A stretch of DNA of 64,000 nt, taken from CAZZKG01 sp964654825. GTDB taxonomy: Bacteria > Gemmatimonadota > CAZMKB01. This document shows positions 53,301 to 62,214 of this stretch, in pieces. Made by a program: the position numbers and the translations under genes. Where the stretch lies: positions 1-64,000 of the forward strand of contig CAZZKG010000008.1 in the NCBI GenBank assembly GCA_964654825.1, in the 5' to 3' direction. Positions within the stretch are counted from its first letter, which is position 1. The number at the start of each line of letters is the position of its first letter. Under the pieces are notes generated by a model. That model saw nothing but the letters and a program-made list of their open reading frames with translations. It was not told where the DNA came from and made no database searches.

Positions 53301-53440
53301 AAATCAGATAATGTTTCAATCAGGGCAGGATGGGACTGCCCAATCTCGGTGAATATGATACCTCCGCATACAACGGATACGATGCAACACGTAGTCAGTA
53401 CGAGACTAAGAGATTTGATTACTCTTGATTCTTTCATCAT
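50354..53440 (-). CDS. GH42-like (beta-galactosidase-type) glycosidase, exported
   Basis: 1028 residues from ATG 53440. N-terminal hydrophobic signal or anchor (SLSLVLTTCCIVSVVCGG). Beta-rich region (about 60-320), then a GH-A-type TIM barrel (about 330-760) with PTLFINGEPQSGMAYAAYR, GYHLVSGTTEEWIQWG (candidate acid/base Glu) and NRYDDPELMNEI, and a Rossmann-like trimerisation-type domain (about 780-950). The layout resembles GH42. It runs opposite to the surrounding export genes and ends 23 bp from the convergent phosphoglycosyl transferase gene. A role in trimming or recycling the local polysaccharide is plausible. Catalytic residues are not firmly assignable by eye. Confidence 0.7.
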   Translation of the reverse strand: MMKESRVIKSLSLVLTTCCIVSVVCGGIIFTEIGQSHPALIETLSDFTSLQYWDLARNDERLQKEFYSWDLRILDDPSQGIGWHFTPKSVSFNDLYLRVPIGRKFRNLTVEIENVKAPLRFSIKMQDADGSQWLVDPVSISGDRTLRELVFHVDNFYIAPWSNDRDGLLNFPVRSIAFIASGLTVGEEYELKFRRVEAEFYHSPRTQVLDMEFPGQLKAGNKFYFLLKLKLLSGRCYDNKATLELRKDDRRVSSYPLKVDSPLTEWEIGQERTLQLEEIELGTFHPGGIFNIAILCAGYEFELGSDDEEVKIPGFEIESRSQRRTIAVVKPYRGVPTLFINGEPQSGMAYAAYRTIPEVFEDFSQAGVKLFSISATPSASGYGKAKTSWLAPEKFDFSELDDRVMIILDKDADAYIFLRIALYAPRWWCEKYPDELVTYDPGNGNTVPFLLKGKIPVASWASELWREDTARALRKFIEHVETSAYADRIIGYHLVSGTTEEWIQWGSNEDHWTDYSPANLTAFREWLREKYGNDEAIHAAWHNKTKSLETARIPTKRERMESRLGALRDPSTEQPSIDYYMYNSEMVAETINYFASVVKDATQREKIVGIFYGYVLQLAGEQRLQNSGHLALRSVWDSPDIDFISSPTGYAFRQIGTGTSYSMSLFDGVMQAGKLWFNENDIRTSLAPVKVGQLGKPANVTGDKLLQRRELAASLARGNAQWWFDVGGNRYDDPELMNEIEELCIFADKVLPVDRTPVDEVAFIVDTRSFYYMKVGDPFCLSLIKKQIPQAARLGAPVGWYELSDLVTLEPRRMYVFLNVFASTGKDISHIQSLMSDNRLLVFVYAPGVYMSNSFEPDASERILGFPLKYVDQNTQLTVRVENNNPLMQGLGGIEFGLSGLLHGYFIPAKREGEIIGRLKNGEPGLLLRDVNGCKIVYSAAPTLPAHLLRRLAELAGVHFYLNTDDVVWASRGMVAVSVNESGRRKISLPEPARVFDVYENELISEHTDSFYADFSSGETKLWSLDGE

Positions 53441-53599
53441 ATTTACGTCCAATCAACACTAAACCGTTGGGTTGTAAGAACACATTGATTTTCTATTGTG
53501 GCAGGATTTTCTTCGCCAGATATTTTTTCTGACACCAAATATGACAAAGTACCCCGATCGATCATGCAATAGATATGAAGTTAACTGTCCTTTATGAAC

Positions 53600-53782
53600 T
53601 CACTGTAGAATTGTCATCTTCTTTGTAATGATAGAGTTGCCATCACTGATTTTATAGAGATAAATACCTGATGAGACATCTTTTCCTCTTTCGTCCACTT
53701 CTGAAATTGTAGCAGCTGCGAAAGGCCATCGTCCCACGACCCTCATATTGAGGGAATCGACTTTGATGGAAACGTGGGTCTC
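53600..53782 (-). pseudogene. Remnant of a FlgD-like sorting-tail protein
   Basis: 60 codons in one frame, closed upstream by TGA. They read like the last part of a sorting tail: ETHVSIKVDSLNMRVVG, then VDERGKDVSSGIYLYKI and the terminal SIITKKMTILQ. The body of the gene and the NPFNP segment are gone. Confidence 0.65.
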
Positions 53783-54213
53783 TCACCCTGTAATAAATCT
53801 GATTACAGATGAGTGTAAGGTGATGAATAAATATCACTCCCTCTATCGTCATGAATGTATCGTAAAGTTGTTGGATCCCTCGCCCACAAATTCCCGGTTA
53901 TAACAATAAAGAATGGAAATATTAAATACCTGCTCATCATATTTGAAACCCTGGATTTTGAATCGATAGGAACCATATCAACTTTTGAGCACTCCGAGTG
54001 ATGAAATTTACTCGTCATTGAGATTGTAATTCAAGAGGATGCTCACCATGATGAGAATGTACCACATCACAGAGTTTTTCGCAATTAGGAAAGAAATATA
54101 TGTAAAGATCGTCGTTCACACGGCCAGTTTTAACATGACGACTATTGCAGAAGGGATGTCACAAACATAGAGTCTTCAGAAAAACTCAGCATTGACAAAG
54201 ATATCATTACATC

Positions 54214-54242
54214 TTGACTTTTTATCTCCCATAATGTAGAAT
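54214..54242 (+). promoter_or_regulatory. Promoter-like site ahead of wzz
   Basis: TTGACT (54214-54219), 17-bp spacer, TAGAAT (54237-54242), leaving a leader of about 270 nt to the wzz start at 54518. Confidence 0.5.
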
Positions 54243-54517
54243 CATCAGAAATTATCACATTTTACAACAGCTATAATTAAGATATTACTCATTCAACGGG
54301 GATACCAATCCCTGCTGTTGTTCACAAGCAGTTCATGATGAAATCCCTGACTGTTCTAGATAGCAGGCCACAAGGTTCGGAACGGCAACACCGATAATCG
54401 CTGATATTAGCTTGTGCTCGGGAACAAGTTACATCAAAAAGTGGTATCAAGGGAAACGTTATTTTAAGTTAAACCGAAAGACTGACTCCCACTTTCCTTC
54501 TGTAAAAGGGCTGTGAT

Positions 54518-55651
54518 ATGCAGAGCGATTCCGATTTCTTCATCGTCCTCAAGACTCTTTATGGGAGACGCAAACTCATCATCGTGAATTTTATTATAGT
54601 TTTCGTTCTCTCGGCTGTATTCTCTTTAATGATGCCGAAAACATATCGTAGCAGAGCCCTCATTATGCCACCCGCTCCACAGCAGGATCTTGGATTCTTG
54701 AGTGCCCTCGCAGGCAATATCCCATTCACGAGATTTAATCTGGGTCAGGGCGATTATGAGAGCATGACTTTTCTGGCTATACTAAACAGTCGCACAGTCA
54801 TGGAGAATGTTATCAACAAATTTAATTTAATGGAATTCTATGACTCCGAGAAATTAGAAGATGCAGTAAAAATCCTTCGCGGAAATACCGGATTTGATGT
54901 GGAGGATGAGGGAACAATCTCCATAATTGTCGATGTGAAAACGGGATGGTTCCCATGGGGAAAGGAAAACGAAACAGTCAGTCAGCTTGTGACCGATATA
55001 GCCAACTTCTTCGCCGAAGATCTCGATTCAGTCAACAAAAGACTGAAATCAGAGCAGGCCAGATTCCAACGTATATTTATCGAGAAGAGATACAATGAAA
55101 ACATTCAAGATCTGACAGAGGTGGAGGAGGAGTTCAAAGCCTTCCAGGAACAGCACAAGATGATTGCACTTCCGGAACAGATGAAGGCGGCAATCGAAGC
55201 CGCTTCAACAATTCAAGCCCAGATTCTTGCCAGTGAAGTAAAATTAGGTGTAATGGAGAAAACACTGAGCCACCAGCATCCGGCATTGGAAAGAGTCAAA
55301 AGTGAGATTGCCCAGCTCGAGACACAGTTGAAAGAACTTGAATCCGGCTCTGAAAACGAGGGGTTCCTCCCAAAATTCTCCGAGGTACCTGATCTCGGGA
55401 TTCAACTTTTACGCTTTGAGAGAGAACTCGAGATTCAGAATACTCTTTTTGCTTTTCTCACCCAGCAATATGAGGAAGCAAAAATCCAGGAAGTGAAAAA
55501 CACACCCACCTTGCAGGTCCTTGATCGGGCAGTTAAACCTGAAAGAAAACACAAACCGAAACGAGCACTGTTCGTTCTCTTTTTCAGCTTTCTCAGTGTC
55601 ATTCTCACCTCGTTCTATATCATTTTCAAACCGTCTCTAAAAAATCTCTAG
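54518..55651 (+). CDS. wzz: Wzz/GumC-type polysaccharide chain-length protein
   Basis: 377 residues. Two transmembrane segments (about 20-40, IIVNFIIVFVLSAVFSLMMP, and about 350-370, ALFVLFFSFLSVILTSFYII) frame a periplasmic alpha-helical domain with coiled-coil stretches (about 170-290). This is the polysaccharide co-polymerase layout, without a cytoplasmic tyrosine-kinase domain. The Pro-rich AVKPERKHKPKRA before the second helix is typical. It sets the chain length of the Wzy-made polymer. Its stop nearly touches the flippase start. Start preceded by AAGGGCTGTGAT. Confidence 0.9.
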   Translation: MQSDSDFFIVLKTLYGRRKLIIVNFIIVFVLSAVFSLMMPKTYRSRALIMPPAPQQDLGFLSALAGNIPFTRFNLGQGDYESMTFLAILNSRTVMENVINKFNLMEFYDSEKLEDAVKILRGNTGFDVEDEGTISIIVDVKTGWFPWGKENETVSQLVTDIANFFAEDLDSVNKRLKSEQARFQRIFIEKRYNENIQDLTEVEEEFKAFQEQHKMIALPEQMKAAIEAASTIQAQILASEVKLGVMEKTLSHQHPALERVKSEIAQLETQLKELESGSENEGFLPKFSEVPDLGIQLLRFERELEIQNTLFAFLTQQYEEAKIQEVKNTPTLQVLDRAVKPERKHKPKRALFVLFFSFLSVILTSFYIIFKPSLKNL

Positions 55652-55656
55652 TGTTC

Positions 55657-57177
55657 ATGGAACATAAAAAGTACACACCGAGCAGCGTTCTTTTAAGAAA
55701 CACGCTGATCAACCTTCTCGGAATGATTCTGCCTGTCCTCGTTGGAATCATTGCAATTCCTTTCGCATTAAAGGGATTGAGTAACGAGGGATTTGGTATT
55801 CTCTCAATCGTGTGGGTAATTGTAGGATATTTCAGTATACTGGATTTTGGTATCTCACGCGGGACAACGAAACTCGTTGCAGAGTGCCTTGGTGAGAAAC
55901 GGCAGGCAGATCTAAATTCGATATTCTGGACGGCAAGTTTCCTAAATCTCATTTTTGGTATTGCCGGAACTATCATATTTTTTCTCATTACTCCTTATCT
56001 CGTTGAAAACGTTTTGAATGTCTCTCCCAATTTCATCCAGCAGACAAAACTCTCTTTCTATTTGTCCGCACTTTCCTTTCCTGTGATACTTTTTTCTGCA
56101 AATGCGAGGGGCGTGCTCAGCGCAGCCCAGCGATTCGATCTCGTGAACCGTGTATTAATCCCCGTCAGTGTATCAAGTTTTATATTTCCTGCCCTTTCTT
56201 ACCCATTCGAGCTTAGTTTGTTTACCGTTATATTTTTGATTGTCATCTCCCGTGTCATCGCGGCATTTTATTATATACACTATTGCTGGAGAATATTCCC
56301 CCCGATCAGGGAACAGATATCTTTCAGCCAAAAATTCCTGAAAAAACTGATCTCCTATGGAGGCTGGGTGACCATCACAAATATTATAAGTCCTCTGCTG
56401 GTATACATGGACAGATTTTTCATTGGGTCAATACTTTCCGTTTCAGTGGTGGCATTCTATACAGCACCATACGATATAGCGAACCGACTGAGGGTTCTAC
56501 CGATAGCAATAATGAATACCGTATTCCCTGAATTCAGTGCATTATCGCATAACAGTGAAAACACACGTGTTGAGAAGTTGTTCAGTCGTTCGATTAAATA
56601 CATACTCCTCCTTGTTGGACCATTCACGTTACTGCTTGCATTCTATGCTCCTGAAATTTTACGTGTGTGGCTGGGGCAGGACTTTGCTTATAAATCAACG
56701 GTTGTACTCAGAATCATCGCAACTGGCATAGTGATAAATTCTCTGGCCGCAGTCCCGTTCAATCTGTTACAAGGAATCGGAAAACCCGATCTTCCCGCAA
56801 AATTTCATATCGCCGAGTTTCCATTTTACATTGTTTTGTTATGGCTATTAACGAAAAACTATGGAATCCTCGGCGCAGCAATCGCCTGGTTCCTGAGAGT
56901 AACACTCGATTTTATTTTACTCTACTCCTGGTCCTCGAGATTCTACCCGACTTTAGTTCACACACTTGGCGAATTCCGGATATGGAGGGAATTTTTTCTG
57001 CTTTTCGATCTGGTCATGTTTGTATTACTGGTACGAGTACTAGTGAAGAATCCCCTGACTGAAATTCCCTTGTTGTTCATTATTCTTTTGGTATTTTTCA
57101 TGTTAGTCTGGTATTATATTTTTGATAACACTGAGAAGAAAACGATCTCTGATTTTGTGAGAAACTTAATTAGATGA
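55657..57177 (+). CDS. wzx: Oligosaccharide flippase (Wzx type)
   Basis: 506 residues from ATG 55657 (GTG 55651 is possible). Multi-pass membrane protein with about 12-14 hydrophobic helices of the MATE/MOP exporter fold: LINLLGMILPVLVGIIAIPF at the start, GFGILSIVWVIVGYFSILDF with the typical D-G-I-S-R stretch, and LVYMDRFFIGSILSVSVVAF in the middle. Carries lipid-linked repeat units across the inner membrane. Next to Wzz and the polymerase-like gene. Clearly AT-rich. Confidence 0.9.
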   Translation: MEHKKYTPSSVLLRNTLINLLGMILPVLVGIIAIPFALKGLSNEGFGILSIVWVIVGYFSILDFGISRGTTKLVAECLGEKRQADLNSIFWTASFLNLIFGIAGTIIFFLITPYLVENVLNVSPNFIQQTKLSFYLSALSFPVILFSANARGVLSAAQRFDLVNRVLIPVSVSSFIFPALSYPFELSLFTVIFLIVISRVIAAFYYIHYCWRIFPPIREQISFSQKFLKKLISYGGWVTITNIISPLLVYMDRFFIGSILSVSVVAFYTAPYDIANRLRVLPIAIMNTVFPEFSALSHNSENTRVEKLFSRSIKYILLLVGPFTLLLAFYAPEILRVWLGQDFAYKSTVVLRIIATGIVINSLAAVPFNLLQGIGKPDLPAKFHIAEFPFYIVLLWLLTKNYGILGAAIAWFLRVTLDFILLYSWSSRFYPTLVHTLGEFRIWREFFLLFDLVMFVLLVRVLVKNPLTEIPLLFIILLVFFMLVWYYIFDNTEKKTISDFVRNLIR

Positions 57178-57221
57178 TTTTCACGAACTCACACTGTGGG
57201 AATATCCGAAAAGGATCCTGA

Positions 57222-58532
57222 ATGTTAGAAGTGTGTGGAACAATCATTTTAATCGGTCTGTGCTTACTTATCAGTTACTGGGAGAATCTTCGATATAATA
57301 CCTACATAACACCATTTTCTGCTCTGGCATGGCCGTACGTGATCGTGGTTGTCCTGATTAATTTCGCAGGTGTGCACCTCGGTTTCTTCCCTGTGAGCTT
57401 GAGAAGCAACTCATTCGTATTTCTTGGTTTCCTGTTTTTCCTCATGGGAGGAGTATTTATCCTCTCTCTCGTGAAAGGGAGAATTGCTGATGTTGATTAC
57501 AATAAGCGCTTGAATCTCAATCTCGAAACTTTCTTCAACCTGTATCGTCCCCTTTTTGTGGTAATCGCAATTCTCTCTATTATCGCTGGATTCATCCACT
57601 TCAGATTTTCATTGGCCGAAGTTGGAGGGTGGATCAACATTGCGACCAACGATTTCAAGGATGTGTATGGAACAGGACTACTTGCTCACATTAAAATACT
57701 GAGTCGGCTTTCCTTCATCTTCCTCTTTGCAGATTATTTCCATCGAAAAAGGAAATACATTTTCATCCTATTGTTCCTCATGTTTCTGATTGTTTTCGTG
57801 CGACAGGTCAAATACCAGATCCTCGGGATGATACTGGGTGGATTCTATTTTGCCATGCTCAAAGGATGTATAAAATTCTCTCTCAGAAAACTCGCTTTCT
57901 ATTCAATTCTCATTTTTATTCTCTTCAACCTCACTTATTACCTAGGTTTCATCGTAGCGGGTGTCGACTATGCATTTGCAGAGAGAACTCACATGTATCT
58001 TCTCAACCATTTTTTTACTTATCTCTTTGGTGGACCAATTGGCTTCAGCGAGATTCTCAATCAGATCAATTATCCAATCTACAGTTTGAAGGAAATTTTC
58101 GCTGTTCCAATCAACATTTTAAATTTTCTCTTTCAGTATGAAGATTATGTGGATATTATCATCTCTTATTGGATACCCGTTTCTACACATACGGAAATGT
58201 TTCACAGCTCTAATGTATTTGGAATCGTTGGAATGCTTTTCATGTATCTCGGCCCCTACGGCGCGTTATTGTACATGTTTTTTCTCGGTTCAATCGCGTA
58301 TGGTCTCATGGCACTCTCTTTTACATTTCCCCAGAAAATAGGAGCACAACTCGTCTACTCTTTTGTAATGGCCCTGTTGACAGTTTCATTCTTCGATATT
58401 TATTTCAATAAGCTCGTTGCTTACGAAGCTTCATTTTTCATGTTTGTGATTCCTCCAATCTACTACCAGATGCGAAATGGCCTGAAAAAAGCAATTTCTT
58501 ATCATCGCAAAAAATATCAAATCTCATCATGA
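57222..58532 (+). CDS. O-antigen/repeat-unit polymerase-like membrane protein (Wzy type)
   Basis: 436 residues, about 11-12 transmembrane segments and a larger periplasmic loop (about 260-310). Family sequences diverge strongly, so the call rests on topology, size and place between the Wzx-type flippase and the Wzi-like gene. AAGGATCCTGA precedes the ATG. Its TGA overlaps the next ATG (ATGA). It joins flipped repeat units into polymer in the Wzx/Wzy pathway. Confidence 0.75.
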   Translation: MLEVCGTIILIGLCLLISYWENLRYNTYITPFSALAWPYVIVVVLINFAGVHLGFFPVSLRSNSFVFLGFLFFLMGGVFILSLVKGRIADVDYNKRLNLNLETFFNLYRPLFVVIAILSIIAGFIHFRFSLAEVGGWINIATNDFKDVYGTGLLAHIKILSRLSFIFLFADYFHRKRKYIFILLFLMFLIVFVRQVKYQILGMILGGFYFAMLKGCIKFSLRKLAFYSILIFILFNLTYYLGFIVAGVDYAFAERTHMYLLNHFFTYLFGGPIGFSEILNQINYPIYSLKEIFAVPINILNFLFQYEDYVDIIISYWIPVSTHTEMFHSSNVFGIVGMLFMYLGPYGALLYMFFLGSIAYGLMALSFTFPQKIGAQLVYSFVMALLTVSFFDIYFNKLVAYEASFFMFVIPPIYYQMRNGLKKAISYHRKKYQISS

Positions 58533-60166
58533 GACATATACATAAAAATGATATTCGAATACTTCTTTTCCTCATTCTCCCGTGCACGTTTCTGCTGATT
58601 AATAGTGCTAATGCCACATTACAGGAAAATCTCCCTCTCGAGCACTGGACTTACTCCATCATCGATGAACTTCTCCTTCGTGGTTACGGAAGCAATCTTC
58701 TTTTCTCCAATAGACCATATACAAGAGGTGATGTGGCGAAACTTGTTCTGGAAATTGAAGAGAAGTTACGCCAAAAAACCGGCAATGAAAAAACTACACT
58801 GAACGAGTGGAATCGACTTCTCGGGCGGGAATTCTTAACGGAAATCAACGAGCTTCGTGCTACAGAAAGTGATGAATTGATCGATTGTCACATCTCGGTT
58901 GGAGCAGATATGTTCGGTAGTAAAACCGAGGAGGATATCGAACTCGAACCTGCCTTTTCAGAGATCAGAAGAGGTGACGAAGGAGATCCTCATCTGAGAA
59001 TCATCTTGCCTCTCGGATACTCTATTTCTTTTGGAAAGTATCTCACAGTCTCGGAAATCGTCTGGATCGACACAGAGACGAGAAACGATCCCACTGCACG
59101 AGTGAAGGCGGATCCAAAGCGCCCACTCAGGTTCAGAAGTGCCTACTTAAAATACAGTCGACCTCATCTGGTTGTACAGATTGGGAGGGAGCGATTCAAG
59201 TGGGGACCGGGCCAGAGCGGGGGTCTCGTTCTATCGAATACCTCTCCTTCGTTTGACTCTTTTATGTTTAAGCTTAATGCCAAATGGTTCACACTCACAA
59301 GCATGGTGTTTCAACTAAACGATGAGGTGTCATCTATTGGAGAGGATACCGGGGAACTACCCGAAAAGGGAATAGTAAACCGGTATTTCTATGGTCACCG
59401 TCTCGACATGCAATTTCTCTCATGGCTCGAATTGGGAATTTCCGAAACAGCAGTGGTAAGTGGAGTGGGAAGAGGATTTGATCTTAGATTCATGAATCCG
59501 TTCACCTCGATTTGGTCTACACAGAACGAGGGCGACAGAGACCCCAAGGAAGTAAATCTCAGCCATTCTCTCAACTGGGTTATTTCATATCTCCCCCAGA
59601 CAACGATTTATGGTGAACTCCTCATCGATGAGATCGTTCTGAAGGAGAGACCAGCAGAATTACCTCCTCAACCAAATATCATCGCATTTTTACAAGGGAT
59701 TGCCATAACAGATCCCTTTGGGATGTATGGCACAACCGTGAGAGCTGAATATGTAAGACTCAATTCGTTCATGTATATACATAGAGGCCTTAATACTGAT
59801 TCCGAACATTTTGGAGCTCCCATCGGACACCCTTTTGGTCCAGATACAGATCAGACAAGCATATCGATAACCAAAATACTCAATCCGTATCTGACCATGA
59901 ATGGGAGTATTTCCTATAGAAGAAGAGGTGAAATCAGAATTGACACGGAAGAGGAATCTGCCGGAAAAACAAGCTCTTTCCTCCAAGGGATTGTGGAGAG
60001 AAGGAGTATCTACTCAATCACTGCAACTTACCTACCATCGAAGGATATATTTCTCAATATCAGCACCTCGTTCATAAACGTAGGTAACATGGAACACATA
60101 GCAGGAAACAGCAGGAGTCTTTTCGATCTTTCCTTCCGAATCTCTTATTACTTGAATTGGTCTTGA
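58529..60166 (+). CDS. Wzi-family capsule assembly outer-membrane protein
   Basis: 545 residues. Signal peptide (ILLFLILPCTFLLINSANA), an N-terminal helical segment (about 35-120, PLEHWTYSIIDELLLRGYG) resembling the helical bundle of Wzi-like proteins, then a long beta-barrel region (about 125-545) with alternating aromatic strands and a final aromatic-rich strand (RISYYLNWS). The motif GRERFKWGPGQSGGLVLSNT is characteristic of capsule assembly Wzi proteins. It would anchor or organise the polymer on the outer surface. Coupled to the polymerase-like gene by ATGA. Confidence 0.85.
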   Translation: MRHIHKNDIRILLFLILPCTFLLINSANATLQENLPLEHWTYSIIDELLLRGYGSNLLFSNRPYTRGDVAKLVLEIEEKLRQKTGNEKTTLNEWNRLLGREFLTEINELRATESDELIDCHISVGADMFGSKTEEDIELEPAFSEIRRGDEGDPHLRIILPLGYSISFGKYLTVSEIVWIDTETRNDPTARVKADPKRPLRFRSAYLKYSRPHLVVQIGRERFKWGPGQSGGLVLSNTSPSFDSFMFKLNAKWFTLTSMVFQLNDEVSSIGEDTGELPEKGIVNRYFYGHRLDMQFLSWLELGISETAVVSGVGRGFDLRFMNPFTSIWSTQNEGDRDPKEVNLSHSLNWVISYLPQTTIYGELLIDEIVLKERPAELPPQPNIIAFLQGIAITDPFGMYGTTVRAEYVRLNSFMYIHRGLNTDSEHFGAPIGHPFGPDTDQTSISITKILNPYLTMNGSISYRRRGEIRIDTEEESAGKTSSFLQGIVERRSIYSITATYLPSKDIFLNISTSFINVGNMEHIAGNSRSLFDLSFRISYYLNWS

Positions 60167-60335
60167 TGCAGTTCCTGATGTTTCTTTCATTAATTCTCTT
60201 TGTTTAAGTGTATTAAGCTTCCTTGTCCAAAGAAAAGATGTAAGTTCCTTGTGCCTTGATCGGTATGAGTTAGACAACACCGTCTCCAATCCCTAAATCC
60301 CTCCTCACCAGAACAAATAAAACTTTTTCTGTAAA

Positions 60336-61011
60336 TTGCAGTATTTCCTGACACACAAACCGTCGACATCGATGGATTTAAACGATGCGGTGCTGTCAGT
60401 AATGGGCCCCGGATCACCAATACTGGCCGTCGACCTCGGGGATTCTTCCGTGTCCACCGTCGTTGCAACCGGACTCTCGGGCACAGACAGCATAACCATG
60501 GATAGAGAGGGCAGGGTCTACGTCTCGGAGTGGACCGGCGACACGGTCCGGAGATACGATTGCAATTTCAGCAATCCCCCCCGAGTTCTTCTCGATCAGA
60601 CACAACGATCCAGCCGACATTTACTATGACAGGGTAAACGACCGCCTGATCGTCCCCAACTTCAGCTCACACAACCTTGATTCCATCCAGATTAATCCAC
60701 TTGGTATCGACGAGCACGATATCAGATTGCCACGAGTCATCGGACTCCTCCAGAATTAGCCAAACCCCTTCAACCCGTTGACAACAATCTCATACATGCT
60801 TTCAGGCACCTGAGACTTATGTCTCTGTGTTTACAATGTGAAAGGACAGCTCGTCCGGCGTCTCGTGAACGAGAGCAAGAAATATGTAACACACAGCATC
60901 GTATGGGATGGGAAAAACACAAAGGGAGAGGAAGTGAGTTCAGGGATCTATTTCTCCAGATTAGAAGCCGGATTTGTGGTCCAATCCCGGAAGATGCTGC
61001 TCCTCAATTAA
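60336..61011 (+). pseudogene. Decayed beta-propeller protein gene with sorting tail
   Basis: The first part (about 60390-60600) reads as an SMP-30/NHL-like propeller: GTDSITMDREGRVYVSEWTG. Near 60600 the frame shifts to HNDPADIYYDRVNDRLIVPN. A TAG (60757-60759) replaces Tyr in QN*PNPFNPLTTISYML, and a TGA (60811-60813) interrupts the tail, which ends SGIYFSRLEAGFVVQSRKM. One shift and two stops: clearly dead. Its 5' portion is missing. Confidence 0.8.
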
Positions 61012-61086
61012 TAATCTGTGGTTTCATCAACATTCTCCTTGGGACCATACAAACAACGCTCGAGAAAACCTTAAGTTAACTACTCC

Positions 61087-62214
61087 CTATTCCCTGCTGC
61101 TGCGCATCATGATGATGGCGACCAGCGAGAAGATGGCGGCTGCCTGGAAGAGCTCGAGGAACACATCGACGGTGCTGCTGGTCCGGATCACCACCGCACC
61201 GATACCGAGGATGGCGGTAAAGGCATAGATGAAGAGCACGCTCTCCTTCTTGGAGAGCCCAAGTTGATTGAGACGGTGGTGAAGGTGATCCTTTCCGGTG
61301 AACTCGAGCCACTCGTTGAACGTGGACACCTTCCTTTGAAAGACGCGGGAGATCGTCGTGTACACCGTGTCGAGAATCAACACCCCCATGATCAGAAGCG
61401 GGATGCTGAGTGCCTTCACCGGATCGCCTTCCGCCCACTCACCCATCACGGCGACGCTGGCGAGCATGAATCCGATGAAGGTCGAACCCGTATCACCCAA
61501 AAAGAGTGTTGCCGACTTGATCTGCCGGAAGTTGTAGGGCAGGAAGCCGAGCGAGCTTCCGAGGAGTGCCATGGTGATGAGGAGAAACACCTCCTGCCCC
61601 GTGCGCATCGCGATCAGGCCGAAGAAGAAACACGTGATGGCGGCGATACCGGCCGCCAGACCGTCCATTCCGTCCAGAAAATTGAAAGCGTTTGTGATTC
61701 CCACGATCCAGAGCACCGTCAGTACCGCTTCGGCGACATGCCAGAGGGGGGTGTTGGGAAATACATCGATGTACACACCCCAGAGAGGAGGGATCATCGC
61801 AACGGCGATCTGCACGAAAAACTTTACGCGTGCGGACAGCCCCCACACGTCATCGAGCACTCCCAGGAGGAACACTAGCGTGGCCGCGATGAGGATCGCC
61901 TTAACCGCCGTGGACAGAATCCCGTTGGCCAGGATCGTGATGGTGAAGGCCAGGAAAATGGCGATTCCACCCAGAAGCGGAGTGGGCTTGTTGTGGACAT
62001 TCCTCTCGGCTGGATAATCGAGCACCCCCACCGTCCTCGAGCACCATCTCACGACGGGTGTGAGCAGGTATGCCAGGACAAAGGAGTAGAGGACGATGTG
62101 CAGCCAGGCATTCCCGCTCGCATCGAAAATGTCTTTCAGCCGGAAGTGGGCGAATGACCCGATCAGGCCCGCGAAGACTCCGTAACGCACCAGTTCTGTC
62201 CGGTTGATCTTCAT
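61087..62214 (-). CDS. wecA: Polyprenyl-phosphate GlcNAc-1-phosphate transferase (WecA/TagO/MraY family)
   Basis: 375 residues, about 11 transmembrane helices. Transfers a HexNAc-1-phosphate from UDP to undecaprenyl phosphate. Motifs: NKPTPLLGGIAIFL, LLGVLDDVWGLSARVKF, NAFNFLDGMDGLAAGIA, LFLGDTGSTFIGF, and the His-rich loop GKDHLHHRLNQLG. This is a second initiating transferase besides the PglC-like enzyme at 49.7 kb. Its ATG overlaps the DegT aminotransferase stop (ATGA). Confidence 0.93.
   Translation of the reverse strand: MKINRTELVRYGVFAGLIGSFAHFRLKDIFDASGNAWLHIVLYSFVLAYLLTPVVRWCSRTVGVLDYPAERNVHNKPTPLLGGIAIFLAFTITILANGILSTAVKAILIAATLVFLLGVLDDVWGLSARVKFFVQIAVAMIPPLWGVYIDVFPNTPLWHVAEAVLTVLWIVGITNAFNFLDGMDGLAAGIAAITCFFFGLIAMRTGQEVFLLITMALLGSSLGFLPYNFRQIKSATLFLGDTGSTFIGFMLASVAVMGEWAEGDPVKALSIPLLIMGVLILDTVYTTISRVFQRKVSTFNEWLEFTGKDHLHHRLNQLGLSKKESVLFIYAFTAILGIGAVVIRTSSTVDVFLELFQAAAIFSLVAIIMMRSSRE

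Larger units (their letters stand above)
53453..54517. other. Long AT-rich intergenic region with a gene remnant
   Basis: About 1.06 kb with no intact gene between the GH42-like gene and wzz. It holds the 3' remnant of a sorting-tail gene (53600-53782, minus strand) and a promoter-like site (54214-54242). Between these I see nothing beyond scattered short stop-rich frames. It looks like the scar of a deletion. Confidence 0.6.

Noticed and set aside
60811..60813. In-frame TGA in the decayed propeller gene as a second selenocysteine codon
   Set aside because: It lies in a sorting tail, not at a redox position, and the gene also has a TAG and a frameshift.
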